64,000 nucleotides of DNA from Uranotaenia lowii (GCF_029784155.1 NC_073692.1:319753641-319817640); one strand, 5' to 3'. Positions 21,831 to 33,779 are shown, numbered from the stretch's first letter. Made by a program: numbers and translations. Notes: generated by a model not told the origin, from the sequence alone.

Positions 21831-23000
21831 TCTAATAACTGACTATATAATATGAATTTTCAATCAGTTGCCAGCTGGCCAGGTATATACACGGATGCCA
21901 GAATACCTGTAAGCAGTCTTCCGAAAATCAATCAAAACAAACACTCAGGATGCGTTTCCTGTTGGAAACATTCAGATTGTATAATGGGATAGCGCCTCTC
22001 GCAACTGCTTCGCCTGACTGGTATGCAATCTCGATCAGCGCTCCTATCAGCTATGCAAACCGAGTCGCATCATTCAGAATCATCGGTTCAGCAAACATCG
22101 CATATCGGAGATGAGTGAGATACAAACTGATCCATTCTGAATGTATCTCACTTAGTATCTGCCTGATTTATATGAAATTCAAAATTTTTTTTTGCAGGAC
22201 GAGAAAAATCAAACAGTTGTGCGGGACACCATAAATTCTCAGTAGTTTTAACGTGACGGACGACAGTTTAATAAGAGAACTTGTAAAATTTGTAAAACAT
22301 GGCGAAAGTGAACATCTTTCCCTCACAAACACAACTTCAATTTGATTTTGATCATACTGATGTTAAAAAACGTTATAACAACAAATAAATTTATTAATTT
22401 GCTATATATCAAATCAAACAAAATACGCTAATGATCGGCTTCATGTATCACTCACTCACTGCCTGATCCATTCACTCCTGATAGAAGACCAACAAGATTC
22501 GCCATATGCATTGCGCATTGGTGAGATTCCAATTTGATGATGGTGCTGCACTGTTTTGACAGCAAGCATCGTACGAGGTGATCTGTATTTTAGCGATGAA
22601 TTGAACGATCGATGATCGGGTAGGTCCAGTAGCAATCAATAACGAAACCCGACCGTTGTACGTTCAGGTGCGAAGTGGAATCAGAAACATTCATTGAAAA
22701 TGAGTGATATTCGGAACACTGCCTGTAAGTAAACTAGCCCATCTGATTGCCTCGTTCTTCTAAAGTATACCTACATCAATATACCCAATACATTCACTCC
22801 ATAACAGTTCATACGAAGCCATGGGGTCCGGGAAGGGTGGCGCGCTGCATTGGAGATTTGTCGAGCTTAATAATCTTAAGAAAGCATGTGAGCACATACT
22901 TAGGCAGAAACTAGGGTGAATCCGGGCACCCATGTGGATAACCAACATTTTGTGTTGCCGAAATCGAATGTAGCCAAAATCGAACGGTTTTTTTCTCAAT
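21831..23000. other. Unique DNA, nothing recognised
   Basis: No gene or mobile-element end seen. Composition is more balanced than the neighbours (22450-22900), possibly intergenic or intronic unique sequence. Confidence 0.35.
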
Positions 23001-23009
23001 CTCTTTTTT

Positions 23010-25121
23010 TAAATTAATACTACAAAAAGCTATTACTTTTGTAGTAATAAGTATTAAGAAAAATGAGAAAAAAACACATCTTTGGATTGATTAAACTTAA
23101 AAACATTGGACACTTCATTAAAAACACGACTACAAATATGCATAGGGTGATTTTGGGCAAAAACTGTGCGACTAGATGGAATCCACAAAAAGTTCTGTTG
23201 ACTCGCTGGAGCATGAATGTGGATGCTTTGTAGCAGTAGAGTACAGTCAATGTTGTTTATCATCAAATCAAAAACAAACATTCTTTGGATGTATATTCGT
23301 CTGCGTCGCAGGGTCTCAAGACTTATTAGATAGCATCTTTCGGCATGCGGTGGCAGTCGTACGGCATTATTCCACGGCAGTCTACGGAGTGCAAATCGTA
23401 GGAACTTTTTTTGTACCCTTTTTAGTCTTTCAGTGTGTACTGTTTGATGCGGGGCGCCCAAACTACCACGGCGTATTCCAGAACGCTGCCACCAAGGCGC
23501 AGTAAACCGCTTTAAAACAATATACATCCTCAAACTCAACAGTGTTTCTACGAGTAAAGCCAAAAATAGCAAAGGCTTTTGCGGTTGTGGTGGCAATGTG
23601 TTCTGAAAAACTTAGTTTCTTATCAAAAACAACTCAGAGATCTTTAATCGAAACTACTCGTTCCATTTCTGCTGTGTCCATTTTGTAGGCAAAACGGAGT
23701 GGAGTTCTAGCTCTGCAGAAAGTTATACATCGGCATTTACTGGCATTAGCTTCCATCCCATGAGACTTGCACCAGTCCAAAAGTGTCGAGATGTCGGCTT
23801 GAAGTGCTGCAGAGTCCACTGGTGATTCGATTTCCCGGTAAATCTTAAGGTCATCTGCGTACATTAATTTAGAGGATTGCAGTAAACAAGCAAGACCGTT
23901 AACAAAAAGGATAAAGATTAGTGGTCCTATGTGACTGCCCTGGGGAACACCGGAAGGGACGTCAAATGGCTGAAATCTGATTCCTCGTAGATTCACAAAT
24001 ACTCGTCGGTTTGTCAAGTAGGACCATTTGTAATCCATGACGGAGAGCCGTAGCGTTCTATTTTCCTGATAACGATTTCATGTGGAACTTTATGAAATGC
24101 TTTGAGAAATCTATTTAAATGGCATCTACTTGTTGCTTTTTGCTGATAGCGGTATGGAGTGTGGCAGAGTAGCTCATCAGATTCGAGACCGTTGATCTTT
24201 TTTTCATGAAACCATGTTGGTGTTTGGTTATTATTGGTTTAGCAGCGTTGTAAAGTCTCTCGTAGATAATTGACTCAAACACCTTTGACAAGCAACAGAG
24301 AATCGATATAGGTCTGTAGTTCTCCACGCTATGACTGTTTCCCGATTTGTGTATTGGTGTTATGGCGGCCGTCTTCCAAATGCTAGGGAAAATACCTTTG
24401 TTAAGTGACCGATTAAAGATGATTTGCAGTGCAGGCCTGGGCCTTTTGACGGATCGATAGTTTTCTGAGCTGCCAAGACTTCATGCTGGGTAAGAAGCGG
24501 CTGAGGAAGGTTGCTGTCAAATGCAGGCAATGTTTCGAAGTTTTCGTTGGTAGCAGGTGGCATTTGTGTTGAATAAACGCTAAAAGTCTACAAAAAGGTT
24601 AACAGACTCACAGGCAGTTTCAGAGGAGCACCCGTCAAACGATATTCGGATGGAAAGCTGCTGATACGAACGTCGGGACCTAATAAATTTCCAGAATTCA
24701 GAAGGATTGCTTTTCACTTCCCTCTCCATATCATTGATGTATCTCCTGAAAAGAGTGTTGCGTAACGCTGAGTAATCAGCTTCCGTTGATGCTAGATCGG
24801 CTTTATTTGCTGCTGTTTTATTCACGAAGTATCGATTGCGTGTCTTGCGTAGTCTGTTCCTAAAACGACGAAGGTCGGCGTTCCACCAAGGTTGCTTATA
24901 CGACTGATGTTGGAAAGGTCGTGTCTTTGGAGTGTGAAACCTCCTTCTTTGAAAATTTGAACCCACGATCCCCCAGTCACTTTCTAAAAAAAAATTTAAA
25001 AAAAAGTCCCAACATGTAAGAGACGTTTTACATGCAGCATTTGACTCGTAAATCGGGTTATATATTTGCATAAAGCTTTTTTTCAAAGTGCGGATATTTA
25101 GATTCATTCAAAATTATAAGT
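23010..25121 (-). pseudogene. Decayed non-LTR retrotransposon, CR1/Jockey-like ORF2
   Basis: Minus-strand fragments in consistent order cover the second part of an ORF2. 25107-24580 is the region before RT, with the WW motif KQPWWNADLRRFRNRLRKTR. 24563-24360 is the start of RT, with DPSKGPG. 24327-24115 has ENYRPISIL and HGFMKKRSTVSNL. 24038-23634 has the GVPQGSHIGPL and MYADDLKI motifs (catalytic YADD present). 23596-23054 is the C-terminal region with RLKRVQKKFLRFALRRLPW. Frame changes near 24580, 24420, 24110 and 23600 and an in-frame TAA near 24117 make it non-functional. It has no endonuclease domain, so it is 5' truncated. The clade (CR1 or Jockey) is judged from motif style only. Confidence 0.85.
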
Positions 25122-25123
25122 TT

Positions 25124-25138
25124 ATGATAAGTACAAGT
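25124..25138. repeat. Target duplication, left copy, of Penelope-like element
   Basis: ATGATAAGTACAAGT, repeated exactly at 26638-26652. Confidence 0.8.
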
Positions 25139-26637
25139 TGTTTAGTTTTTATCACCGCACGTACTTATAATCTTTTTTGATTGATATTTTTCGGTGAGCG
25201 CAAGACGAAATAAAAATGCTGTTTTTTAACGTTTTCGGCCTACTTAACTTTCGGCCATCCTCAGAAAAACTGTATTTATTAAGTAAAATTAAAAGATGAA
25301 ATTAATTACAAATTATACTTTTGAATTTGTCAATGCACTGTGCACTCGGAAATTGAAACTCACAAACTTTTTTGCCGCGTGTTTCCTCAACGGCCGTCTC
25401 ACGATTTTTAAAATCGACGTCAGCTAATTGCTCCTGGTCAGCCGTCGTCCAGTGATGATGTCATCGAGTGCGTTCCTGATTGGTTCGTCGTCGGTTGCGT
25501 TTTGGGTTTGTTCGCTCTTTTAAATTGTGGTGTCTCTCTCAGCTTCTTGATTAGCGCGTTGTATATCGAGGAAATTTCTATTGCGTCTCTCTGTATGTTG
25601 ACTGCCTTCTCTCCTCTCAATTTTATATGCAGAGTTTCCGCAGTTTTCCTCTTGTTGTCATCGCTCATTTTTTCCAGAATCCTGACATCGTTGTAGTTGA
25701 ACGTGTGATGGTTTTCCACCGCATGTTGTGTTAGGCCGGTTGTGGAGGCATTCGGTTTAAAACTATATTTGTGGTTTTTGATGCGTTTTTCAATAGTTTG
25801 GGAGGTTTGTCCACAATATACACGGCCGCATTCGCACGGGATTTCGTAAACCACTTGTGTTTGCTTCATTTTTGGGATTTCATCTTTGAGCTTGGAGAAG
25901 ATGCAATTTTTGATCTTGTTCACGGGTTTTGATGAAGCAATGATGTCGTGTTTTCGTAGTATTTTGCTCACTTTTTCACTCAAATGGGGGATGTATGTTA
26001 AGGAAGCATATCTACCCATTTGAGTGTCTCGGTTTTCGTATTGTAGCGAGTTATAAATTGCATCTGTTCTTGTTTTTAAAATGTGGTTTATAAAACTGTC
26101 TGGATAGTTATTGGAAAGAAGGATTCCTTTGACATTCTGGATGCTTTTTACCCTTTCTTCTACGTCAGTCAGTTTTAGTGCGCGATCAATTAAAGCAATC
26201 GCTGTGTTCATTTTGTGCGCATGGGGACTGGCGGATGAGAAATCTAGGTATCGTCCGTTCGTTTGTTTTGTGAACCAATGCTTGTTTATTTTGTTGTTTT
26301 TTCTGGTGAGAGTCATGTCTAAGAAGCGAATAGAACAGTTTGTTTCTTTTTCCACTGTGAATTTTATGCTCTCGAAGGGTTTGTTAAATTCGTTTTGGAT
26401 TTCATCAATTCTATTTTCTTCAGCAATGAGAAGGCAGTCATCAACGTAGCGTTTATAGATGATAAGATTGATTCCTTTGGTCTTCAGTTCAGTGATGACT
26501 ACCTCCTCAAGGTGTTCTAATAGAATATTCGCCACAACTCCGCTCAGTGGTGAGCCCATCCCAACCCCAAATATTTGCTTGTAAAAACAGCATTTTTATT
26601 TCGTCTTGCGCTCACCGAAAAATATCAATCAAAAAAG
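25139..26637 (-). mobile_element. 5'-truncated Penelope-like element (PLE)
   Basis: 1.5 kb flanked by an exact 15-bp duplication. It has an inverted repeat of about 55 bp: CTTTTTTGATTGATATTTTT at 25172 returns inverted at 26583-26637, as expected for PLE ends where a partial terminal repeat is inverted. The minus-strand ORF (25438-26559) encodes the second part of RT plus a GIY-YIG endonuclease. The 5' part of RT is missing, so this copy cannot be autonomous. It lies next to the CR1-like fossil and is younger than the duplicated target. Confidence 0.85.
25438..26559 (-). CDS. PLE reverse transcriptase C-terminal half with GIY-YIG endonuclease
   Basis: 373 codons, uninterrupted. Residues 1-12 (MGSPLSGVVANI) are the RT block that carries the SPLSPVVA-type signature. 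YKRYVDDCLL at about residues 34-43 is the catalytic YVDD box, followed by a FLDMTL thumb-proximal motif near residue 82. The C-terminal third carries the PLE-type linker and GIY-YIG nuclease: VVYEIPCECGRVYCGQTSQT near 235-255 (a VY...YCG version of GIY...YIG), then EKRIKNHK. RT is known to copy the RNA and GIY-YIG to nick the target. The first half of RT (fingers and blocks 1-3) is absent. Translation probably never starts here naturally, since the Met is internal to the family protein. The intact frame suggests a fairly recent insertion. Confidence 0.85.
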   Translation of the reverse strand: MGSPLSGVVANILLEHLEEVVITELKTKGINLIIYKRYVDDCLLIAEENRIDEIQNEFNKPFESIKFTVEKETNCSIRFLDMTLTRKNNKINKHWFTKQTNGRYLDFSSASPHAHKMNTAIALIDRALKLTDVEERVKSIQNVKGILLSNNYPDSFINHILKTRTDAIYNSLQYENRDTQMGRYASLTYIPHLSEKVSKILRKHDIIASSKPVNKIKNCIFSKLKDEIPKMKQTQVVYEIPCECGRVYCGQTSQTIEKRIKNHKYSFKPNASTTGLTQHAVENHHTFNYNDVRILEKMSDDNKRKTAETLHIKLRGEKAVNIQRDAIEISSIYNALIKKLRETPQFKRANKPKTQPTTNQSGTHSMTSSLDDG

Positions 26638-26652
26638 ATGATAAGTACAAGT
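26638..26652. repeat. Target duplication, right copy
   Basis: Exact repeat of ATGATAAGTACAAGT. Confidence 0.8.
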
Positions 26653-27558
26653 GTAACATTTTCACATAATTTGAAGAACGCATTAACTGATGAAATGCCG
26701 AAAAGGTCAGATTCAAATTCTGTTTACTATACAATTATATAGCATTAGACCGCTGCTAGACCGAGGTTTTCATGAAAATTTTAAATTTTTAAATTTTTAC
26801 ACCTCCCATCATTTTTTTTTTGGTTTCTTGCCACAAATAGCAATAAAATTTTGAGAAGCGATCCATTGAGTCCTGTGTTAGCGCAACGAAGTTTCCATGG
26901 ACATTTGTGTGGGAAAACAAATTTTTTTATTGAAAAATTGGCAAAGATGTACTGAGAGTTCGGAAAATATAACTTCGAACATTAAATATCCCTTGATTTT
27001 TGCACTATATTTCATGTAAACAAGTAGACCTAGACTACATGTTTTAAATATACCTTTATCTTAAATCTATCGTTCTTCATGTTTAACTATCTTCTCCTTT
27101 TTCTCCTGTCCAATAATAAATTGTAAAAACAAAATCATGAAACAAACAAACAAAAAATCGAGGTATTTAAGATCGATAGTTTAAAAAAATCACAAATCCC
27201 ATTTATTCAATTTTTATTTTCTACAGTTGTCTTTTGCTCTTTCAATTGTTTGAATTTCCGAAGAATTTATCAAATTTTTCAAATACCTTAAAATGTATCC
27301 TCTCAAACTGAGTTTAGTTTTGGTGCTATAGTTGTCATTGTTGAATATTTCATTTGAATTTCAGTTTATTTATGTATAAATTTTTAAAAATTGTTTGTAT
27401 ATTCACATACGTGTAGTTTGTTCAATGAGTTAATTTATTATTTCATAAAAGTGAATTTGAAATTTGTGCCAAAGACGTGGATCAATGTACTGAAGCGTTG
27501 CTATGATTACAAATTTATGTGTTAACAGTTTTATCACCGCTGATTTATGATTTTAAGT
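26653..27558. other. AT-rich DNA, nothing recognised
   Basis: No gene, element end or tRNA-like sequence seen. Confidence 0.4.
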
Positions 27559-27992
27559 TAATGATTCCTAATGGCATTTCGGTGAAGTATACATTCTAAC
27601 AGGAAGAATTTCAAATGAAAGTTATGAAAATAATAGATGCATAGATTAGATTAGGAAGCGAGAAAGGTATTGAAAATGAGCCAAAAAAAATGACTTTGCC
27701 GTACTTTTTCCTTTTGTCCGATCGGGGTCGAAAAACACGTGCTTCGATCTATCCAAGTATCATTGTATAGATCAATGCAAAGTCAGCCTATCGACTTGCT
27801 TTTTCTAGACAATGATACGGTGCGGGACAAATGGTCTTGTGCGGCAAGAAGTTTTCTCAAATCACGCCTTTGGCTCATTTTCAACACCTTTCATGCTTCC
27901 TAATCTAATCTATCCGTCTATAATTTTCATAACTTTCATTTGAAATTCTTCCTGTTAGAATGTATACTTCACCGAAATGCCATTAATCATTA
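27559..27992. mobile_element. Palindromic MITE (long terminal inverted repeats)
   Basis: The left arm (TTAATGATTCCTAATGGCAT onward) returns inverted at 27870-27992. Arms are about 115-130 bp with few mismatches; the arm tip reads AATGGCATTTCGGTGAAGTA and the inner arm end GAAAATGAGCC. The ~180-bp centre is GC-richer and contains two further short inverted stretches (ATCAATG / CAATGATAC). No coding capacity. The target duplication is not clear. Confidence 0.75.
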
Positions 27993-28071
27993 AATGAAGA
28001 TTACAAATTTAGTACGTATTCAATATTTCGGTTGTTTTGATTCCAAACCTTTATCGTTTATTAACCATTTC

Positions 28072-28240
28072 AAGTAACCAAAAGTTCCATAGAATGATCT
28101 CTTAGAAGCTTACTCTGCCTTGATTGAAGGCTTTATAGCGTTCTACTCAGCTGAAATTTTAAATTCTTATTGATACTTTCAAGTTCCATAAACAAAGCTG
28201 AGTAGAAGGCTATTCAGCTTCAAATGAGACTTTGAAAAAA
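28072..28240. mobile_element. Family E-like terminus, partial
   Basis: CAAGTAACCAAAAGTTCC resembles the family E start CCAAGCAACCAAAAGTTC. The motif AGTTCCATA recurs near 28182. No matching right end was found, so this is a fragment. Confidence 0.35.
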
Positions 28241-29424
28241 AATCTTGCCAAAATAAAGCGTTCTTAAGCCGTATCCCACTTTGGATTCTGATTTGCTTTC
28301 ATCTTTATTAATATTTAAATTTGTTTCTTTTTTCAACACTTTAAAACTAACTTGAAAAATTTCCTTCATGGAGATTTGAACCTGAACCTGTGGGATGATG
28401 CTTGGCACCTTGGCTGTTTTCTGATTACATGGTATTTAAAACATCTATTTAAAATAATTTACGAGTTATCCTTTTAAAAGTAGATGAGGGATGAAGGGAT
28501 AAAAAATAGTAAACAATCAGCTTCAAAAAGTATAAACAGAAGTTGTGAAACGAGAGCCGCCGTACGAAATAAATTATCCTAGCCTTCAATTTGGCTTACC
28601 ATGAATATATAATCACCGTGTGAATGATCAATTTTACGCGAGTCGTATCCGCAACATTCAAATTTAAACGTTAGTGTACAAACTGAATTCCTTTTTTTGA
28701 CATTTATATCTCATTGAATAATGTTTATTAACAGTTCAAAAAAGGAATGCACCTTAATATGAGTACCGCGAACAAGCCGCTGCAATTTCTGTTACGTTCC
28801 AATTTTGAAATTTTTTACTAAAATATAACACATCTGTACATTTTAGATTGACTGAAACCAGAAAACAAAATTTGAGAAAATTATCAGAATAGTACGATTT
28901 TTACGGCAAATTCAACATTGGAAAAAAATGAGCTCAATCGACCCACATTTTCAAAGTGTCTGTTTGTTAGAATGTACTTAGGTGCTGGATGTGTCGTTAC
29001 TGTTTCTGTGAGAGTTGCTTTCATTGAAAGGGAAAATAAAAAGAGTCGGTATCAGAATTACTATGTTTCTACTAATGTGGAAAACGTAAAAATGATTAGT
29101 TATATGTAATTTTAATTTATAAGCTAATAATGTACACTCGCTAAATAAATATGCATTTCTCCAATAATTTTGACTTTTTTATGTTACTCCTTCCACCCAT
29201 TTTTGTCCAATTCACCATCGAAGTAGGGAAAAAAGCAACTGTTTTTTTTTGAGAAAACTTCCGAATAAACATGATAAATCAAACTATTACCAATTAAGAA
29301 AGGTGCATCCGCCAATGCGACACATTTTTATCAGATTTTTCTATCGAAAATTCACAAACCAATCAAACGGACAAACGGATGATCCGGATGGAGGGTGGGT
29401 TGAAAATGATCGAAAATGGCGCTA
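28241..29424. other. AT-rich DNA, nothing recognised
   Basis: Only short frames without domains. The 29249-29518 frame overlaps the dispersed repeat that follows and is not called. Confidence 0.4.
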
Positions 29425-30185
29425 CGTAATGTCCAAGAAAGCTGTAGTGAGAAGCTATATGTTGTACATAAGGATTTATTTTATTGAAATTTTAAGATCA
29501 TGTACACAAGAAATATAAAACAGTGTGGTAAAAACTGTACTTAATATTCAATCAATGAACCGTCAAAATTGTTTAAGTAACATCAGATAAATTTTGAAAA
29601 GAGGATTGGAAAGCTGACGTTATTAGGCCATTTTTGCACTTTTAGATTTTCAAAATGAAACACAGAATTGAATAACGGAATGCAATGAAAATGAACAAAC
29701 TTATTTGTTCTAAATGTAAAGATTCAGCATTTGAATAAATCTGTTTTGAGTCACGAGTACGATATATAGATCCATGTTAGTAACTGAACGAAAGAGAGAA
29801 ACTCTTTGGTCGTATAATCCTGAGAGTGTAGATAATTTCCAATTGAACGTCATTCTGTTAACGGCTTTTCACTCGAATGGCTGATTGAAGCTAGCTTGGG
29901 TTCGATAACAAATAATTTAAATAAAGTTCGCTACAAGAATGTTTGCACTTAAATTCAATTTTGCACTGGATTTTGACTATTCACGCAAGGTTTTTGCAAT
30001 AAATTACATATCGATTCTAGTGGTGTAATTGCATTAGCGCTCCAAAACTTTATACAAATATGAATAAAAATAACATTACGAGGATTCTAAAACTATAAAT
30101 TTTGTAAAAATCGGTTGGGAAACAAGAGTATTGGTTTTAGTCAAGAGTGTCAAATTGACATGCCAGGGATTGTAACAGGTAAAAA
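29425..30185 (+). repeat. Dispersed repeat H, copy 2
   Basis: Matches 16080-16690 in the blocks listed there. The right end holds GTGTCAAATTGACATGCC near 30149, the inverted form of the left-end block of copy 1. This suggests a TIR element about 0.8-1 kb long. Confidence 0.5.
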
Positions 30186-30518
30186 TTCCAGGGACAGATA
30201 AGGGTTAAGTTTAAACTCAAAATATAAAATTTTTAAAACTTGATCACATTCACAAAAGTTCATAATCAATTGAAATTAAGTAAACGTTTGAAAAACTTAT
30301 AATTGGAGATTTAGTAATCTGAATATTGGCAATCACTGCCATTATATTGAATTATATTGAGCACATTTGTGGTTGAATTGTTTATTCAGTTGCAACCGAA
30401 CAATGTTCGAAAATTCCTCGATGTGTGACTCTCGCGACACTCGTCTTGCGACTGTTCCTTAATGACCCATAAAATTGACACTAAATACTTCCGCACGACA
30501 TGGCCAGATTCCAGGCCG
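30186..30518. other. AT-rich to mixed DNA, nothing recognised
   Basis: No feature supported. Confidence 0.35.
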
Positions 30519-31016
30519 TCAGTGGCCTTTTACCATGCACAGTTGCACCAGAATAGCATCGGATGCACCAGCGATTTCATTATTATCCAGCTTGTTCTCT
30601 TCTCGCCAAACGATATCACTCGATTTTGCAACCACTGATCCGCGAACGTCTGGGTCCATACATATGTTGGTGATAATTTTGTCACTTGAAGCTACGTCAT
30701 CCTCGTCGTTCGGCTTAACAGCAGTTTCTACTTTGGATAAAATATTAAAATCACACAATCCGACAACCACCCACCTACTCAACGAATTTGCGGCATCGAA
30801 ATGAAAAAAAAAATCAAATGAGGAAGAACAGATTCTTTCCACCGGCACGACGCGAAGCCGCCTTTCGGTTCCTCTCCCATTTAGTTGCCATTTAAAACTT
30901 TCCGGTTCAATTTCGGCAGTTTTTTGTTTCAACGCCCGTTTGATGAATGGAAAATGTGTGCTCCAGATTTTTTTTACCCAAACCAACGAAAACAACGAAA
31001 AAAGTTCTTCAATCAA
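30519..31016 (-). CDS. Candidate host exon or gene fragment of unknown function
   Basis: A 165-codon minus frame in a GC-richer island. The second half reads as ordinary protein: acidic KPNDEDDVASSDKIITN, then MDPDVRG and DIVWREENKLDNNEIAG. Its last codons are followed by CATG|GTAAAAG on the minus strand, a fair 5' splice site at about 30528. The first half (Phe/Ser-rich, FFFHF) is less convincing. Upstream (31020-31480) is GC-rich, purine/pyrimidine-mixed DNA that could be a 5' leader or promoter on this strand. I do not recognise the product. The overlapping + frame at 30475-30804 is its mirror. It could also be an exon with a different start than the first Met. Confidence 0.35.
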   Translation of the reverse strand: MIEELFSLFSLVWVKKIWSTHFPFIKRALKQKTAEIEPESFKWQLNGRGTERRLRVVPVERICSSSFDFFFHFDAANSLSRWVVVGLCDFNILSKVETAVKPNDEDDVASSDKIITNICMDPDVRGSVVAKSSDIVWREENKLDNNEIAGASDAILVQLCMVKGH

Positions 31017-31502
31017 ACTGACAATCTCATCATTTGTTAAAATGCTTCTTTTATAATAAACTGTAATCTTCCAAACCTTGCATCATCACTTACTTGGCCA
31101 TTATTCCTTGCTATCACTCTGCTATTATGCTCACTAAGTTATCAAATTTCGAGTGATTATTCTCGTACTGCAAGTTCTTTGTTTTATACACCAAACACCG
31201 GTACGCCGACTAACAAAAAAAAAATGCTCGAATGAAAGCTCTTTCACCTTCCAATCACCAATGCTCAATGATGCTCTGAGCTAAGATCCGTTCTTCTCTA
31301 CTACTAACTGCTAGTAGAAGCGCCGAAACAAAAATCACGCCAAATCGCTTGAACGTCTAGCCGCCGACTAAACAGCGTCGCTGTGCTCCAGAACAGTTTT
31401 GCCTATCGCTCGGAGCCAATTTCTACGATTATGGTGTCGTCCTGGGTTCTCTCTGGTTTTCCGCTAGAATCTGACTACATATATATGTATCTACGTAGTT
31501 AG
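31017..31502. other. GC-richer unique segment, possible leader/promoter
   Basis: Unique in the window, with balanced composition and no low complexity except an A-run at 31212. It is compatible with the 5' flank of the minus-strand frame below it, but no core promoter element can be assigned with confidence. Confidence 0.25.
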
Positions 31503-31504
31503 TA

Positions 31505-33247
31505 GGGTAACGGACTTATTTTGGACCGGGTACATATTTTGGACCACCTTGCAGCTTTTTTCCAATCTTTCTCTCATAAATCATGCTTATCATGAAAATT
31601 TTGAACAAATATAGTTAAAGCTATTTTTTATTATTCTAATCACATCTAAGTTTTCAATTAAATAAACTGATAAGTGATAGAAAATTGAAAACAAAGTTTT
31701 GATTTCTGACAGTTGGACCAAATCAAGTCTGTTTCAAGAGGACGTGCCATTATTGGAGTCAACTTTGAAGAAGTTTTCTGCCTAGCTGTGATGAATTTAA
31801 CAACTACAAACATGTTCACAGCTATGATAAAACACATGAAAACTAGTTAGCAAGCTTAAAGAACCTGAAAAACTTGTTTTTATCGCAATTTGACCCATGT
31901 CGAAAATAGGTCCAATTTAATTCCTTATGGACTTATTTTGGACCACCCAACATAACCTGAGTATTTAACTCGCTGTTGAATGTTCATGAACGTAATAGAA
32001 CGTAGTACGGCGATATGAAAAGAATTATGCACACTATTATAATCGCTTATTATAAATAAAATTTGGTCTTTTTGGCATTATTTTATTTAATCAACTCGCT
32101 AAAGCCCAAACCCGCCTTTAGAAGGGGTTCACTTCAATTGGCATAAAACCAAGTCAATCATTGTTTTTACTTACTTTTTGTGCACTTTTCTTCAAACCAC
32201 GTTAATTTTACAATCTACATTAATGGCAACTGTTTAATAAGCAGTTGTCGAAAACTACAGCTTAAGAACATGAGAATTGCTATTTTTTCAGCCCCTGTGG
32301 TTATGCAATCATTGAAAAAAAAAACTGTTGAAGAATTTACTCCAACAATAATTTATTTTTGTTAGACCAAAGGTTTTTCAAAGATAAAACTGAACTTTTG
32401 CGAATTTTTCAACATCATAAATCTGGTAAAAGATGGTTAATTCTCGCATATTTTTATCATTTTTGAATCTATGTATTCTACAGAACTGAAGCCAAACCAA
32501 ATCCACTAAGGTTTTGGAAGTCAAAATGCATCAATTGATGTCCCGGAGTTGTTGATGTCAGACATTACTAACGTATCATTGGGTTGCCTGAAGGAGATTT
32601 GCGTTCCAAAAATTGGTCCTAAAGATTCAAAAAACGAATTTCGTCGAAAATGCAGTGTGCTGTCGGAATTTTCACATTTAAAATATATTATAAAACGGAG
32701 GAGTTTTTCTCTTCTTACTATATTCTTATCGAAAATTACTGTTTTGAAGCACAATAAGTAGTAGAAAAACAGATGGTTGAAGTAGGGAATATTTAATAAA
32801 CTAAGGTACCTAAATAGAGATTGGGGGAAAATTAAAGAAAGTTAGTTCAAGAATTGATTAATGTGAACAACCAAAACTTGTCTACAAGTTTAAAAAAGGA
32901 AAAGATTAACTGAATTATTCTCATAATTGCGCCTCAATCGTTGTCATAAATAAAGCAACATTTAGAATAAACTCTTATTTAGTTTAAGGGTGGTCCAAAA
33001 TAGGTCCAAAGGGTGGTCCAAAATAGAAACCTGGTGGTCCAAAATACCGACCAGAGTTATGATCGAAGAAACGTGTTTTTAGGCTTAAATCTTGTTACTT
33101 TGCAACAAACGACGATATGTTTCGATAGAAAAAGTCTCGATCTTCGTAATGAATGGATAAAGCAGTCAAAAATTGTAGCATGTACATTTTTATTTAAGAA
33201 CATAGCATAGGCACTTCCCAAAGCGGTCCAAAATAGGTCCGTTACCC
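31505..33247. mobile_element. TIR element, family C
   Basis: 1.74 kb. Left end GGGTAACGGACTTATTTTGG; right end in reverse complement GGGTAACGGACCTATTTTGG. TA flanks both (31503-31504, 33248-33249). The motif GGACCxAxxxTTTGGACC or its core TATTTTGGACC occurs at about seven places: two near the left end, one near 31930, three between 32990 and 33055 (inverted), and one at the right end (inverted). No transposase was recognised. The frame at 32549-32761 and its minus-strand mirror have no known domain. Confidence 0.8.
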
Positions 33248-33779
33248 TAGTTATAGAGAAGAATGGTTTTATGTTACAAACTGCTACTCGGGACTCTGGG
33301 GAAGATGCAATTTTTTATTGGGGATAAATTTTAAATCATGAACAATTTATGTTGAAATAAAGTTTCAGATATAAGCTTACATTTTTCACTCATACCTCGA
33401 TAGAAAACTTGGCTGTGAATCAAAATGCCGTATAGCAAATCAATTAGCTTAGTACATATTCAATCAAACTTAGAAAGATCGGTTCAAAATTTCTAATATA
33501 TTTTAGTTGTAAAATTATATTTTCATCTTTTATTTTGATTATAAATTTATGAAAAAACAATCCTTGATCAATAATTAGACGAGCTGCGTTCTCAAAGCGC
33601 TTTAATATTCCAAGTTGTCCATTTGACTCACTCGAATAATTAACAATTCATTCATTCAAATTTATCCTCTCGCAACGCTTCATATATTGTTCTTATCTCA
33701 TTGAGGGATGAATGACCCCATAGATGTTAAAATCCCAATGATCAAGTAAATAAAATAAAATTCTTATCTCAAGTTGTTC

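Noticed and set aside
25502..26449. + strand frames of 64 and 112 codons
   Set aside because: Mirror frames of the Penelope-like coding sequence.
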